A stretch of DNA of 14,243 nucleotides from Ignavibacteria bacterium (GTDB lineage: Bacteria; Bacteroidota; Ignavibacteria; Kapaibacteriales; UBA4661), in NCBI GenBank assembly GCA_013298375.1, contig JAAFHM010000070.1:1-14243 (forward strand), read 5' to 3'. Below, piece by piece: positions 1 to 7,575 of the stretch (position 1 is the first letter of the stretch; each line of letters starts with the position of its first letter). Position numbers and translations under genes: made by a program. The notes under the pieces were generated by a model. The model saw only the letters and a list, made by a program, of their open reading frames with translations. It had not been told where the DNA came from and did no database searches.

Positions 1-172
1 TGCTTTCGCTGCGATACGGATGCTCAAAAGTGAGTGCGAATGCCAGACCCATCGCCAGTGCCACCGGAGGCGTGATAAACCCAAGCCAATGTGAACTTCC
101 GATAAGCAATACCGCAAGCCAAAAGAGAATTTTCGGTATTGTCGTTAAGGAAAAGACTGGAGGCGTGGACAT
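1..172 (-). CDS. Probable UPF0324/YeiH-type putative sulfate exporter, N-terminal fragment
   Basis: This reading frame starts at an ATG at 172-170 on the minus strand and stays open for 57 codons to the left edge, so only the N-terminus is present. It encodes two hydrophobic segments: residues about 12-31 (IPKILFWLAVLLIG) and 33-48. The stretch FITPPVALAMGLAFAL followed by an HPY turn resembles the opening helices of the UPF0324 (YeiH-like, 'putative sulfate exporter') family as I remember it from Bacteroidota. Family members are inner-membrane proteins of about 300-450 residues with about ten helices; the sulfate substrate is itself only a family label. A GGAAG sits about 13 nt upstream of the ATG, which is rather far. 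The gene lies 90 bp downstream of the DUF5690 gene on the same strand. Another transporter family is possible because so little is visible. Confidence 0.5.
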   Translation of the reverse strand, partial: MSTPPVFSLTTIPKILFWLAVLLIGSSHWLGFITPPVALAMGLAFALTFEHPYRSES

Positions 173-232
173 GGTATAAACGGCTTCCGATAGTGATATT
201 TTGGCTTAGGAATGAAGGTTTGCGGCGTGAAC

Positions 233-264
233 AATGTTGCTTAACCCCAAAAATACGCAACATT
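233..264. repeat. Short inverted repeat at the DUF5690 stop codon
   Basis: AATGTTGC (233-240) and GCAACATT (257-264) form a perfect 8-bp inverted repeat around a 16-nt loop. The right arm overlaps the stop codon of the minus-strand DUF5690 gene. No clear T-run follows on the minus strand, so it is at best a weak attenuator or an RNA 3'-end structure. It may be chance. Confidence 0.25.
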
Positions 265-1534
265 ACACCGATGTCCGTGCTTTTTTTAAGCGTAAATTCC
301 ACATTGACAATGCTACCAAAATCACATAAATAACAGAAATGCAGTAGGATAGCACGATAAAAAACTCTAAGTAATTGATGCTTTTCTGAAAATAATTTTT
401 GTAGAACAGCACCGCGATACTGCCCGAATACGCATAATAATCGGCGTAGGTGATGAGAAAGCCAACCGTTCCTGACTTTTTGAACGAGGCGAGCATTCGC
501 TCAAAATACAGGCTATTGCACATCGAATACGCCATATACACCCCCAAACCAAGCATCGTCAGCCACAACACAGGGGAGAGTGCTTGCGATTGAAAAAGAA
601 ACGTGCTTACGCCAATTAACACCCCGCCAAGCAGCATCAAACCTTGGATAATGAGAAATGCTTTATCATTATTCTGCACCCATCGCATTGCTGCCATCAA
701 AAGCAGAACCGCAATGGCAATTGGAGTTTCGGTTTGGGTGAAAATCGAAGAATTATTGCCGTAGCCCAGCAATTTCCATATCTCCGGCGTGAAGTTATCC
801 CGAAACTCCCTGAATGTCGTGAGCAAAACGTAGGAAATAACAAAAATCGTCATACTCGCCGCAAACTCGCTAATGAAGGCTTTTCTATCAGCTTTCTGCA
901 TGGGTTTTCGTTCGGTGCGATGTTCTTGGTCGGCGGTGCTTGGCGGCGGAATCTGCCCCATGAGCCAAACGCACACGCCAAAAGGAATAATCATAATAGC
1001 TCCGGCAACAAACGGCATCCAAAATTGACTGACGTGCAGCGAATTCATCACCCAAGCGCCAATACTTTTGGCAAAACCCGAACCCAAAATAAATGATGCC
1101 GTCAGCACAGCCACAAGTAAATCTGTTGTTTTTCGCCCTTCTAAAAACCCCAAAATTGTACCATAGACCATGCCGAGTGGGAGGCTTGCGAGGAAAATAA
1201 ACGCTAAATTGTATGGAGCAGGAGTAAGAGCAAAAAAGAAATAACTCATCCACGATAAGGCTATCATTATCAACAAATTCCGTGAGCGCTTTTGCGGGAG
1301 CATTTCCGACACGTATTTGATTCCCAGCCCTTTGGAAACAGCAAAACCCAATACCTGTGCCGTGATGATAAGAATTTTGAACTGTACGCCCCAAAATGCT
1401 AACTCTTCATACATTGCCGCCGTGTACGCCCGCCGAAACGGATAGAAGCACATATAGGTAAAAAACGCCGTAACCGAAGCAAAGACGGTGAAGTTAAACG
1501 AACTACGAGCAATAAATTCGCTGAGTTTTTGCAT
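263..1534 (-). CDS. DUF5690 family multi-pass membrane protein (MFS-like)
   Basis: The 423-residue product is strongly hydrophobic, with about eleven or twelve membrane segments. It matches my memory of the DUF5690 family along its whole length. Landmarks are YPFRRAY (31-37) after the first helix, a VLGFAVSKGLGIKYVSE segment (61-77), LPLGMVYG (118-125), GFLEGRKT (129-136), QIPPPS (194-199) before a charged loop, and FREFRDNF (241-248). The layout, with a charged central loop at about 195-225 splitting two bundles of helices, resembles a major-facilitator transporter, and the family is sometimes described that way; the substrate is unknown. Length agrees with the family. The ATG at 1534 gives the expected N-terminus, though no good Shine-Dalgarno is visible upstream. 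The next gene on the same strand starts 90 bp downstream, so co-transcription with the UPF0324-like gene is possible. Family assignment is confident; function is not. Confidence 0.88.
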   Translation of the reverse strand: MQKLSEFIARSSFNFTVFASVTAFFTYMCFYPFRRAYTAAMYEELAFWGVQFKILIITAQVLGFAVSKGLGIKYVSEMLPQKRSRNLLIMIALSWMSYFFFALTPAPYNLAFIFLASLPLGMVYGTILGFLEGRKTTDLLVAVLTASFILGSGFAKSIGAWVMNSLHVSQFWMPFVAGAIMIIPFGVCVWLMGQIPPPSTADQEHRTERKPMQKADRKAFISEFAASMTIFVISYVLLTTFREFRDNFTPEIWKLLGYGNNSSIFTQTETPIAIAVLLLMAAMRWVQNNDKAFLIIQGLMLLGGVLIGVSTFLFQSQALSPVLWLTMLGLGVYMAYSMCNSLYFERMLASFKKSGTVGFLITYADYYAYSGSIAVLFYKNYFQKSINYLEFFIVLSYCISVIYVILVALSMWNLRLKKARTSV

Positions 1535-1604
1535 TATGAGCGGTCTTGAAGGAAGTGAGAAAAAGCGTAGAATCAGCTATACTCAAAAAGGTCGAAAAAC
1601 TCTT

Positions 1605-1649
1605 CCCGTCCGGCGGCTGAGGAGAGCAAATACGCTGCCGTCGGGCGGG
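1605..1649 (-). terminator. Long GC-rich hairpin downstream of the lipoprotein gene
   Basis: The arms 1605-1617 (CCCGTCCGGCGGC) and 1637-1649 (GCCGTCGGGCGGG) pair over 13 positions, with two G-T wobbles and a 19-nt loop. It lies 53 bp past the stop of the minus-strand lipoprotein gene and upstream of the DUF5690 start. Read on the minus strand, the stem is followed by GAAGAG and then five T, so it could act as an imperfect intrinsic terminator. It shares the 10-mer CGTCGGGCGG with a similar hairpin at 13690-13721, so it could instead be a dispersed palindromic repeat. The rest of 1535-1701 shows no gene. Confidence 0.45.
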
Positions 1650-1701
1650 TGCTGCGTATGCAATTTTCACCCATTCTCAGTATATCATATCAGGCAAGCA
1701 A

Positions 1702-2817
1702 TTATTTTCCGTAATAACTCAATACAGCATCGCCAAGCCGCTTGTAATCAGCGTTTTGGGTGAGATGAAAATAGTACCAAAAACTAAAAACGGTATCTTT
1801 CCACGCAACCTCTTTTTCCTGCCCCAGAAAACTCTCCCCACCGTCGAAAACCCGCGCATTTCCTTCGGTGGAGATTTCTCCGCTTGCAAGTATTCGTGAG
1901 CGTTGCCATGATGTTCCGCATGAGAGAGAGTTCCACAAGCGAGTTTTAATGGTGCTTTGCGCCGGTAAAAGCATGAAAATATTCCACCCTAGCGATAGTG
2001 CAACGCCTTGATAACTCGAATCATATCCTCCGCCTTCTTTGAAATATCCCAACGGCTCTTGCTGAAGTGCCAATGCTCGTAGAATAAAATCCTCTGCAAA
2101 GCTCAGAGAAACTGGGCTTCCAAGGTACGCCCCAACACCCAAATATGCTAACGCATCGAAAAAGAGCCTGTTTGGAGCCGCAGCATCGTACTTTTTCAGA
2201 ACGTCACTTTGATTCAGCAAATACTTCAATGCCGCTTCAAACTTGGGCTTGAGGCGTTCAACCCGCTCACGGTATGGCTTTGCTTCGGGTGAAGTACGAA
2301 ACCACACGGATTCCTGCATTGAAGAAAGTGCAAGCCCCAGCGATGACATAAAAAACGCTGTACCACTGGTCAAATCTGCTTCCGTTGCTGTCATGCCGGA
2401 TAATGACGTTGGCACGATAAGCTGGAAATCCCCTTCGGGCTTTTGAAATGAAAAGGAATATTCAATCGCTTTCACTGCTTTTTCCAGTTCTACGGGGCTT
2501 TGCGCAAGAATGGCGTAGGTGGTGAGTGTGGAGATACCCATTTGAAAGCGCACGTGGAAATATGCCGTGATGTTTCTGGACAACGCTCCGTTGGCATTCG
2601 GTTGATTGGCATACGCCAGACGGCGCATATTATCAAGTCCGATGGCGAGATGGACGGCATTGATACTGAGTTGCACCTTCTGGGAATCAATGGTGCATTT
2701 GGTAAAGAGTTGTGTCGGTGCGCTCTGCGAACAAGAACTGGCGCTGAGATGAAGTGAAACGAGTATCACGAGCAAAACCAGTGTCGAAGAGGTGCGGAGA
2801 TTGAAAAAAGGGTGCAT
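1702..2817 (-). CDS. Predicted lipoprotein of unknown function, possibly an alpha/alpha-toroid fold
   Basis: The product is 371 residues from the chosen ATG at 2817. That start places a classic lipoprotein signal at the N-terminus: basic residue R8, hydrophobic core 12-24, then SASSC with Cys29 as the probable lipidated residue. The frame extends upstream to 2928, but that extension would put 37 unlikely residues before the signal. No clear ribosome binding site is seen. The mature part is helix-rich, with aromatic and glycine-rich turns such as KPEGDF, YFKEGGGYDSSYQG and ARVFDGGESFLGQ, and a C-terminal WKDTVFSFWYYFHL. Alternating long helices with such turns recall (alpha/alpha) toroid proteins such as GH/PL-type enzymes, but I recognise no family and no catalytic signature. 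The gene is divergent from the first Uma2 gene. The product is probably anchored on the periplasmic side or at the outer membrane. Confidence 0.8.
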   Translation of the reverse strand: MHPFFNLRTSSTLVLLVILVSLHLSASSCSQSAPTQLFTKCTIDSQKVQLSINAVHLAIGLDNMRRLAYANQPNANGALSRNITAYFHVRFQMGISTLTTYAILAQSPVELEKAVKAIEYSFSFQKPEGDFQLIVPTSLSGMTATEADLTSGTAFFMSSLGLALSSMQESVWFRTSPEAKPYRERVERLKPKFEAALKYLLNQSDVLKKYDAAAPNRLFFDALAYLGVGAYLGSPVSLSFAEDFILRALALQQEPLGYFKEGGGYDSSYQGVALSLGWNIFMLLPAQSTIKTRLWNSLSCGTSWQRSRILASGEISTEGNARVFDGGESFLGQEKEVAWKDTVFSFWYYFHLTQNADYKRLGDAVLSYYGK

Positions 2818-3009
2818 ACCGTTGAAAAAATGTGTGAGGCTTAGACGGGTTGCGCAAAATACAACCTTTTCGGCAAATGGTACAACCACAATCCACAAAT
2901 GGGCGAGGTATAAGGCGGGAAGCACCAAAGAAAGCCCTTTGAAAATAACGGAGAATCGTGTAGATTACGCCGCTTGAATGGCACATTGTTCCACATTTTG
3001 CACCCGTCT

Positions 3010-3507
3010 ATGGAAACCGCAGAAGCCCTACCAATCTCTTCCATACTGGAAGAAGAACTATCTGAATACGAAATTGAACGAGGAAAACCCATACCAAGCA
3101 AAGTACACGCTGCCACGCAAACGAATGTTCTTGATGCTCTGGCACGCTACAAAAAACAGTACCGCCGCCTCACTGAATTGTCATTACGACTGCTTGGCGA
3201 TAAACTCGTTCCCGATATAGCGCTCTATGCGCATGACGCAAGCGATTGGCATGAAAACGAAATCGAAATGACACTGCCGCCATTGCTTGCCATTGAGATT
3301 GTTTCGCCGTCGCAAAGTATTGACGAAATGAAAGAAAAAGCCGATAAGTATTTTGCTGCCGGTGTACATTCGGTGTGGCTGGTGCTGCCTGCCTTGGCGG
3401 GTGTTATGGTCTTGCATCCAAGCGAAAAAGTGCGATTTTATAGCGACGGGGAAGTCATTGACGACGCGCTGGGGGTTCGTATTCCAGTGGACGAAGTGTT
3501 TGAGTAA
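3010..3507 (+). CDS. Uma2 family (DUF820) PD-(D/E)XK nuclease-like protein, copy 1
   Basis: The product is 165 residues from the ATG at 3010. It matches the Uma2/DUF820 family, which has a restriction-endonuclease-like PD-(D/E)XK core. Visible core elements are VPDIALY with Asp69, LLAIEIVSPSQS with Glu96, and KEKADKYFAAGV with Lys110 as the likely catalytic lysine, followed by the family's VWLVLP strand and a HPSEKV turn. Biological roles of Uma2 proteins are largely unproven. They are abundant, often multicopy, and usually not paired with a methyltransferase, as here. The frame also opens at 2974, but the 3010 start aligns with the N-terminus of the second copy at 7576. Neither start has a clear ribosome binding site. 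It is divergent from the lipoprotein gene and 85 bp before the chemotaxis receptor gene. From the ERGKP motif onward it aligns without large gaps to copy 2. Confidence 0.85.
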   Translation: METAEALPISSILEEELSEYEIERGKPIPSKVHAATQTNVLDALARYKKQYRRLTELSLRLLGDKLVPDIALYAHDASDWHENEIEMTLPPLLAIEIVSPSQSIDEMKEKADKYFAAGVHSVWLVLPALAGVMVLHPSEKVRFYSDGEVIDDALGVRIPVDEVFE

Positions 3508-3592
3508 ACGCCTCAGATGCAAGAAATTTTCTACGGCATAGCTGGGCAAAAGCAATTATCCCTCCTGTCACACAAAAACTCAAAAACCATTT

Positions 3593-5920
3593 ATGTTTTT
3601 TCAGAATAAAACCCTACAAACATCAGCATTGATGCGATTTCTCAATAATCGCTCGTTAGCAGCAAAGATTAGTTTGCTTGTTGCGCCATTATTTATGATT
3701 GCTTTTACGGCAATGGGAGCAATCGCATGGAGCGCTTACACCCACTATTCGAGGACACTTGCTCTGCGTGATGCCAATAGGGTTTCGGATTATTTGCTTA
3801 AAGCATCGGCGGAACAGGCAAAAGAGCGAGGCTTTACAGCAACAGCTTTGGCAAATCCTCGCGATGAAAAAACACGAGCAAAAATTCTCCCGACCCGCGC
3901 TAATGGCGACAAGTATGCCGACTCAGCGTTGACGATAGCGCGGGAACTGGTGCAAGGGCAGGGGTTGGGCAAAGAAGAATTGCGGCGTTTCGGCGAGGCA
4001 CGAAAAAAACGGGATGAATTGCGTACCGCTAACGATGCCATATTGGGGCAAGCCGCCGCCGAGCCAAGCCGTATCAATACTTGGGTGACGGCACAGACGG
4101 CGCTTATTCTTGTCGAAAAACAACTCGCCAATACGCTTTTTTCCTCCAATGATCGTTTAGAAATTATTCTTGCATTCAATAGCCAAGTTAAACAAAGCGT
4201 TCTCTCTGCCAGTGAATTTGCGGGGCGGGAGCGGGCTGCTATTGGCGTAATTCTTGGTAGCGGTGCGCCTATTCCGGCAGACCGTTTAGCGACCTTGATG
4301 CGTTATCGTGGTGTCGTGGAAGAAAGCGCGTCGGCGATAGTTGCTTTTGCCGACAACCCTCAAATAACGCCGCGCATCAAGCAATCGATTGACGCAATGC
4401 AAGCATCCTTTGGTGGTGATTACGAGGCTGCGCGTCAGAGTATCTATTCAGCAAGTGCCGCCGCAGTCTTGAGTGGTGCTAGTGTTGTGCAATATCCACT
4501 CACGGGAGCAGAATGGATTGAACGCTCCACGAAGGGCATTAACGCTATGCTGTCGGTCTCCGATGTTGTCAGCAGCGAAGTACAGTTGATGGCGAATGAA
4601 GAATATGCTGCCAGCGCTCGGATGATAGCGGTTGTGGTGTTGATACTCGTGGTGGTCGTTTGTATTGCGGTTATTGCATTTGTTATGCAAAAAAGCATTA
4701 AAAAACGCCTGAGTGACCTTCAAAGCGCAGCAAAAAATATTGAACAAGGAACATTTGAGGCAGCGATTTCCACTGAAGGGCGTGATGAAATAGCACACGT
4801 GATGGGTTCGTTTGCTGTTGTTGTGGAAACATTGCGTCGTTTTTCGGCAACTCAAGAGCAGCTTGTGAGTGCAGCTTTGCAGGGGAATATGAGTCAGAGA
4901 GCCGATAGCGACGGCTATGCCGGCGGTTTCCGCGCAATGGTGGACGGAACAAATGCCGTCTTGGATGCCTCCGTGCGTCCGGTGCGCGAGGCGCTAGAGT
5001 CGCTGCAAGCAATGGCAAATGCTGATTTTACGCGGGGGATGCAGGGCGAGTACGACGGTGACCACGCCTTGCTCAAAAACGCCGTCAATACAACGCTTGA
5101 CGCAATTAACTCAACACTACAAGAAGTCTTGCATACCGCAGCATTCGTTCTTAATAGCGCACGGCAGGTAGCTTTGGCGAGTCATTCACTTTCTAGTGGA
5201 AGCGTTGAACAAGCGGCTTCGCTAGAGCAGATTACGAGTTCCGTTCAAGAAATCGCCGCGCAAATCACGCACACGGCTTCCAGCGCGAATGTCGCCACAA
5301 ACCATGCTTCGCGCTCTCAAGCCGAAGCCCTCGAAGGTAATGACGACATGAGTTATTTGAATGAGACCGTTCAAGCTATTAACAATTCCAGCACCGATAT
5401 TGCCGGAATCGTGCGGGTGATTGATGAAATTGCCTTCCAAACCAATATGCTGGCGCTGAATGCGGCTATTGAAGCGGCTCGTGCAGGTCGGTATGGAAAA
5501 GGGTTTGCCGTTGTAGCAGAGGAGGTTAGAACTCTCGCCAAACGGAGTGCGGAAGCGGCTCGGCGCACAACAACGCTGATTGAATCGGCTGTTGCCAATG
5601 CTGCGGGGAGTTTTGCGCAGACGCAAATCACAAGTGAGCGCTTCCAATCTATTGTTGAGAGCGCAACGGCAACGTCGGCATTGGTGCAGGAAATCAATGA
5701 GCATACTTCTGAACAAGCTGCGGGTATCAATCAAATTACCCTTGGGCTTCAACAGATTGATAGCGTCGTTCAGGTGACCGCCGCGAATGCGGAGGAATGT
5801 GCTGCCGCAGCGCAAGAATTAGAGTCGCAAGCACAACGCTTGAATCAACTCTTGGCGCATTTTCGCTTAGAAGAGCATACGCCGCAACAAGGCGCGTTGA
5901 AAGCGCACTGGAACCGATAA
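3593..5920 (+). CDS. Methyl-accepting chemotaxis protein with NIT-like sensor and repeated HAMP-like segments
   Basis: This 775-residue transmembrane chemoreceptor has TM1 at about 26-47, a helical periplasmic domain of about 300 residues, and TM2 at about 344-365. The periplasmic part opens with EQAKERGF (74-81), resembling the nitrate/nitrite-sensing (NIT) helical bundle; the ligand is inferred only. After TM2 comes a HAMP domain (about 366-420), then GGFRAMVDGTNAVLD and RPVREALESLQAMANADF regions (about 430-525) typical of poly-HAMP receptors. The signalling domain carries the conserved hairpin tip IDEIAFQTNMLALNAAIEAA (610-629) and GKGFAVVAEEVRTLAKRS, which bind CheA and CheW. The C-terminus (KAHWNR) lacks a CheR-tethering NWETF-type pentapeptide. 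No cheA or cheW is nearby. A start at Met14 (3632) is a possible alternative; neither has a good ribosome binding site. A receiver protein gene follows 109 bp downstream. Confidence 0.92.
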   Translation: MFFQNKTLQTSALMRFLNNRSLAAKISLLVAPLFMIAFTAMGAIAWSAYTHYSRTLALRDANRVSDYLLKASAEQAKERGFTATALANPRDEKTRAKILPTRANGDKYADSALTIARELVQGQGLGKEELRRFGEARKKRDELRTANDAILGQAAAEPSRINTWVTAQTALILVEKQLANTLFSSNDRLEIILAFNSQVKQSVLSASEFAGRERAAIGVILGSGAPIPADRLATLMRYRGVVEESASAIVAFADNPQITPRIKQSIDAMQASFGGDYEAARQSIYSASAAAVLSGASVVQYPLTGAEWIERSTKGINAMLSVSDVVSSEVQLMANEEYAASARMIAVVVLILVVVVCIAVIAFVMQKSIKKRLSDLQSAAKNIEQGTFEAAISTEGRDEIAHVMGSFAVVVETLRRFSATQEQLVSAALQGNMSQRADSDGYAGGFRAMVDGTNAVLDASVRPVREALESLQAMANADFTRGMQGEYDGDHALLKNAVNTTLDAINSTLQEVLHTAAFVLNSARQVALASHSLSSGSVEQAASLEQITSSVQEIAAQITHTASSANVATNHASRSQAEALEGNDDMSYLNETVQAINNSSTDIAGIVRVIDEIAFQTNMLALNAAIEAARAGRYGKGFAVVAEEVRTLAKRSAEAARRTTTLIESAVANAAGSFAQTQITSERFQSIVESATATSALVQEINEHTSEQAAGINQITLGLQQIDSVVQVTAANAEECAAAAQELESQAQRLNQLLAHFRLEEHTPQQGALKAHWNR

Positions 5921-5954
5921 AATCACGATATTCTGATAATTTTGCTGAAATATC

Positions 5955-5975
5955 TTCACCAAAAGTGAATTTTTT
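5955..5975 (+). terminator. Weak hairpin plus T-run after the chemoreceptor gene
   Basis: TTCAC (5955-5959) and GTGAA (5965-5969) form a 5-bp stem with a 5-nt loop, directly followed by six T. It sits 34 bp after the receptor stop and 54 bp before the response regulator start. The stem is short and AT-rich, so termination would be partial at best. Confidence 0.3.
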
Positions 5976-6029
5976 CCCATATTGTGTTCTGTCCTTTATT
6001 TTCCCTATCACGAGGCTTCATTAGTAACC

Positions 6030-6431
6030 ATGAAAAAATACGGTAAATCCATTCTGGTCGTGGATGACCACGAAATGAGCGTTAAGCTCCTCCGCCAAAT
6101 TTTGACCGATGCCGGATTTGACGTGTTTGCTGCCCATTCGGGCGAGCAGGCGCTTAAACTTGTGCAAGATTTTAAGCCAGATTTGATTTTGCTGGATATT
6201 ATTTTGGAAGGTTTGAACGGATACAAAACCTGCCAAGTCCTAAAAATTATGGCTCCAAGTCTCCCCGTCATTTTCCTCAGCACCGTTCCTGACCGCGAAA
6301 AGGGGATACAAATTGGTGCTGTGGATTATATCACCAAGCCTTTTCAAATGAAAGAAGTGATAGAGTGTGTGAAATATCATCTCGGTATCGGCGGCTTAGA
6401 GGGCGGCATTGACGATGATGATGAAAACTAA
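6030..6431 (+). CDS. Receiver-only (CheY-like) response regulator
   Basis: The 133-residue protein is a single receiver domain with no output domain. The acidic pocket is Asp12-Asp13 (LVVDDHE), the phospho-acceptor is Asp56 (LILLDI), the switch Ser/Thr is at Ser84 (VIFLST), and the conserved lysine is Lys103 in DYITKPF. The protein ends in an acidic tail (DDDDEN). The frame opens earlier at 5982, but the ATG at 6030 gives the standard N-terminus MKKYGKSILVVDD, with a GAGG about 14 nt upstream. It presumably receives phosphate from a histidine kinase encoded elsewhere. Its position after the chemoreceptor suggests a link to chemotaxis signalling, but the tail and the GAVDYITKPF region are equally usual in stand-alone or hybrid-type receivers. 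The next gene starts 14 bp after its stop, so it is probably co-transcribed with the SufU and MoaC genes. Confidence 0.93.
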   Translation: MKKYGKSILVVDDHEMSVKLLRQILTDAGFDVFAAHSGEQALKLVQDFKPDLILLDIILEGLNGYKTCQVLKIMAPSLPVIFLSTVPDREKGIQIGAVDYITKPFQMKEVIECVKYHLGIGGLEGGIDDDDEN

Positions 6432-6445
6432 AACAAGGGCGACGT

Positions 6446-6892
6446 ATGCAGAGCGAAATACCGAATTCTGCCGCAATGTTGTATAAAGCCACTATTCTCG
6501 ACCATAGTGCGAACCCTCGTAATTTCGGTGTCTTAGAGCAATGCGATGCTGTTGCAACACGAAATAATCTGTTGTGTGGGGATGAAATCACGCTGTATTG
6601 CGCTCTTCAAGATGGTATTCTGAAAAACGTGACATTTTCGGGAACTGGGTGTGCGATTATGAAAGCATCGGCATCGCTTATGACGGAACTAGTTCGCGGA
6701 CAAACGCGTGAAAGCGCTTTTTTACTGATTTCGGCAATGACGGATTTCCTGAACGGTAATGATAGCGTTGTTTTGGATGATTCTCTGCGGTCTCTTGCTG
6801 GTGTTCGCGGTTTTCCTTCCCGCATCAAATGTGCGTTTCTGCCGTTTCAAGCACTTCAAGATGCACTCGTATCTAACCGCTCTTCCTCGTAA
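6446..6892 (+). CDS. sufU: SufU-type iron-sulfur cluster assembly scaffold/sulfurtransferase
   Basis: The 148-residue product belongs to the NifU_N/SufU family. The three conserved cysteines and the aspartate are Cys44 and Asp46 (LLCGDEI), Cys69 (GTGCAIMKASASLMTE) and Cys129 (RIKCAFLPF). Spacing matches B. subtilis SufU Cys41/Asp43/Cys66/Cys128, including the 18-22 residue insert that separates SufU from IscU. In characterised systems this protein binds zinc and accepts sulfur from the cysteine desulfurase SufS for delivery to SufBCD; here SufS is not in the window. The alpha-helical start LYKATILDHSANPRNFG is typical. A good ribosome binding site, AAGGG (6435-6439), lies 6 nt before the ATG, confirming the start. 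It is 14 bp after the response regulator and 30 bp before moaC. Confidence 0.9.
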   Translation: MQSEIPNSAAMLYKATILDHSANPRNFGVLEQCDAVATRNNLLCGDEITLYCALQDGILKNVTFSGTGCAIMKASASLMTELVRGQTRESAFLLISAMTDFLNGNDSVVLDDSLRSLAGVRGFPSRIKCAFLPFQALQDALVSNRSSS

Positions 6893-6922
6893 TATTTTAC
6901 CTCACCGCAATTCCTATTGTTG

Positions 6923-7417
6923 ATGACATTTTCCCATGTAGCCGACGACAACACGCCTCAGATGGTAGATGTTGCAGAAAAGCCCCTTAGTAGGCGGCTT
7001 GCCCGCGCACGGGCAGTGGTGACGGTTGGCGCAGAGATTGTACGGCTTTTGGAGGAATCCGGCGGACAGGAGATTCACACCAAAAAAGGTGCAGTCTTCC
7101 AAACGGCAGTATTTGCAGGCATTATGGCAGCGAAAAAGACGGGAGACCTAATTCCGCTTTGTCATCCACTGCCGTTGGAGCATTGTGGTATTGACATTTG
7201 GGTCAATGAGGGAGGAGAAATTGTCATTGAATCTGTCGCAAGTATCACTGCAAAAACAGGTGTGGAGATGGAAGCGCTCACAGGCGCAAGCGTGGCTGCT
7301 CTCACGGTGTACGATATGTGCAAGGCGATTTCGCATGATATTGTGATTCGGGAGGTGCGACTGATTGAAAAACGAGGCGGGAAAAGTGATATTTTCCTAT
7401 CTGAGCCGCCGAGCTGA
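6923..7417 (+). CDS. moaC: Cyclic pyranopterin monophosphate synthase MoaC
   Basis: The 164-residue protein carries out the second step of molybdenum cofactor synthesis, converting the MoaA product (3',8-cyclo-GTP) into cyclic pyranopterin monophosphate in the cytoplasm. It aligns end to end with E. coli MoaC (161 residues): MVDVAEK (14-20), KKGAVFQTA with Lys55, LIPLCHPL with His81, GVEMEALTGASVAALT (112-127) and YDMCKA with Asp130 and Lys133. These correspond to the catalytic Lys51, His77, Asp128 and Lys131 of E. coli. The ATG at 6923 is preferred over the in-frame TTG codons just upstream. No strong ribosome binding site is seen, so translation may be coupled to sufU. A strong terminator follows at 7470. 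No other Moco gene is nearby. Confidence 0.96.
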   Translation: MTFSHVADDNTPQMVDVAEKPLSRRLARARAVVTVGAEIVRLLEESGGQEIHTKKGAVFQTAVFAGIMAAKKTGDLIPLCHPLPLEHCGIDIWVNEGGEIVIESVASITAKTGVEMEALTGASVAALTVYDMCKAISHDIVIREVRLIEKRGGKSDIFLSEPPS

Positions 7418-7469
7418 CCATCGTGTTTTGTCGTAAGGCGTATTGTTGCTTGCAGTATTTGACTTGTAC

Positions 7470-7516
7470 AACGCTCTTCAAACCTTGTGTTTGGAGAGCG
7501 TTTACTTTTTGATTTT
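7470..7516 (+). terminator. Strong intrinsic terminator after moaC
   Basis: The arms 7470-7483 and 7489-7502 pair over 14 positions, with one G-T wobble and a 5-nt loop. They are followed by a T-rich tract (TTTACTTTTTGATTTT). It stands 52 bp after the moaC stop and ends the regulator-sufU-moaC transcript. Confidence 0.85.
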
Positions 7517-7562
7517 GCCGAGAAAAAATGCAAATTAAGGAAGATTTTTTGCACAACCTCTT

Positions 7563-7568
7563 GAAGGA
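7563..7568 (+). promoter_or_regulatory. Ribosome binding site deciding the start of Uma2 copy 2
   Basis: GAAGGA lies 7 nt upstream of the ATG at 7576. The earlier in-frame ATG at 7528 has only an A-run in front of it, so this site favours the 7576 start. Confidence 0.65.
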
Positions 7569-7575
7569 TAATCTC

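Noticed and set aside
888..1394. 168-codon minus-strand frame inside the DUF5690 gene
   Set aside because: It is an alternative frame of a gene with clear family motifs; its composition is not protein-like.
5222..5815. 197-codon frame antisense to the chemoreceptor signalling domain
   Set aside because: The plus strand encodes a highly conserved domain with all motifs; the antisense frame follows from codon bias.
3508..6964. Direct repeat ACGCCTCAGATG near 3509 and 6953
   Set aside because: Only 12 bases match and one copy is inside moaC; best explained as chance.
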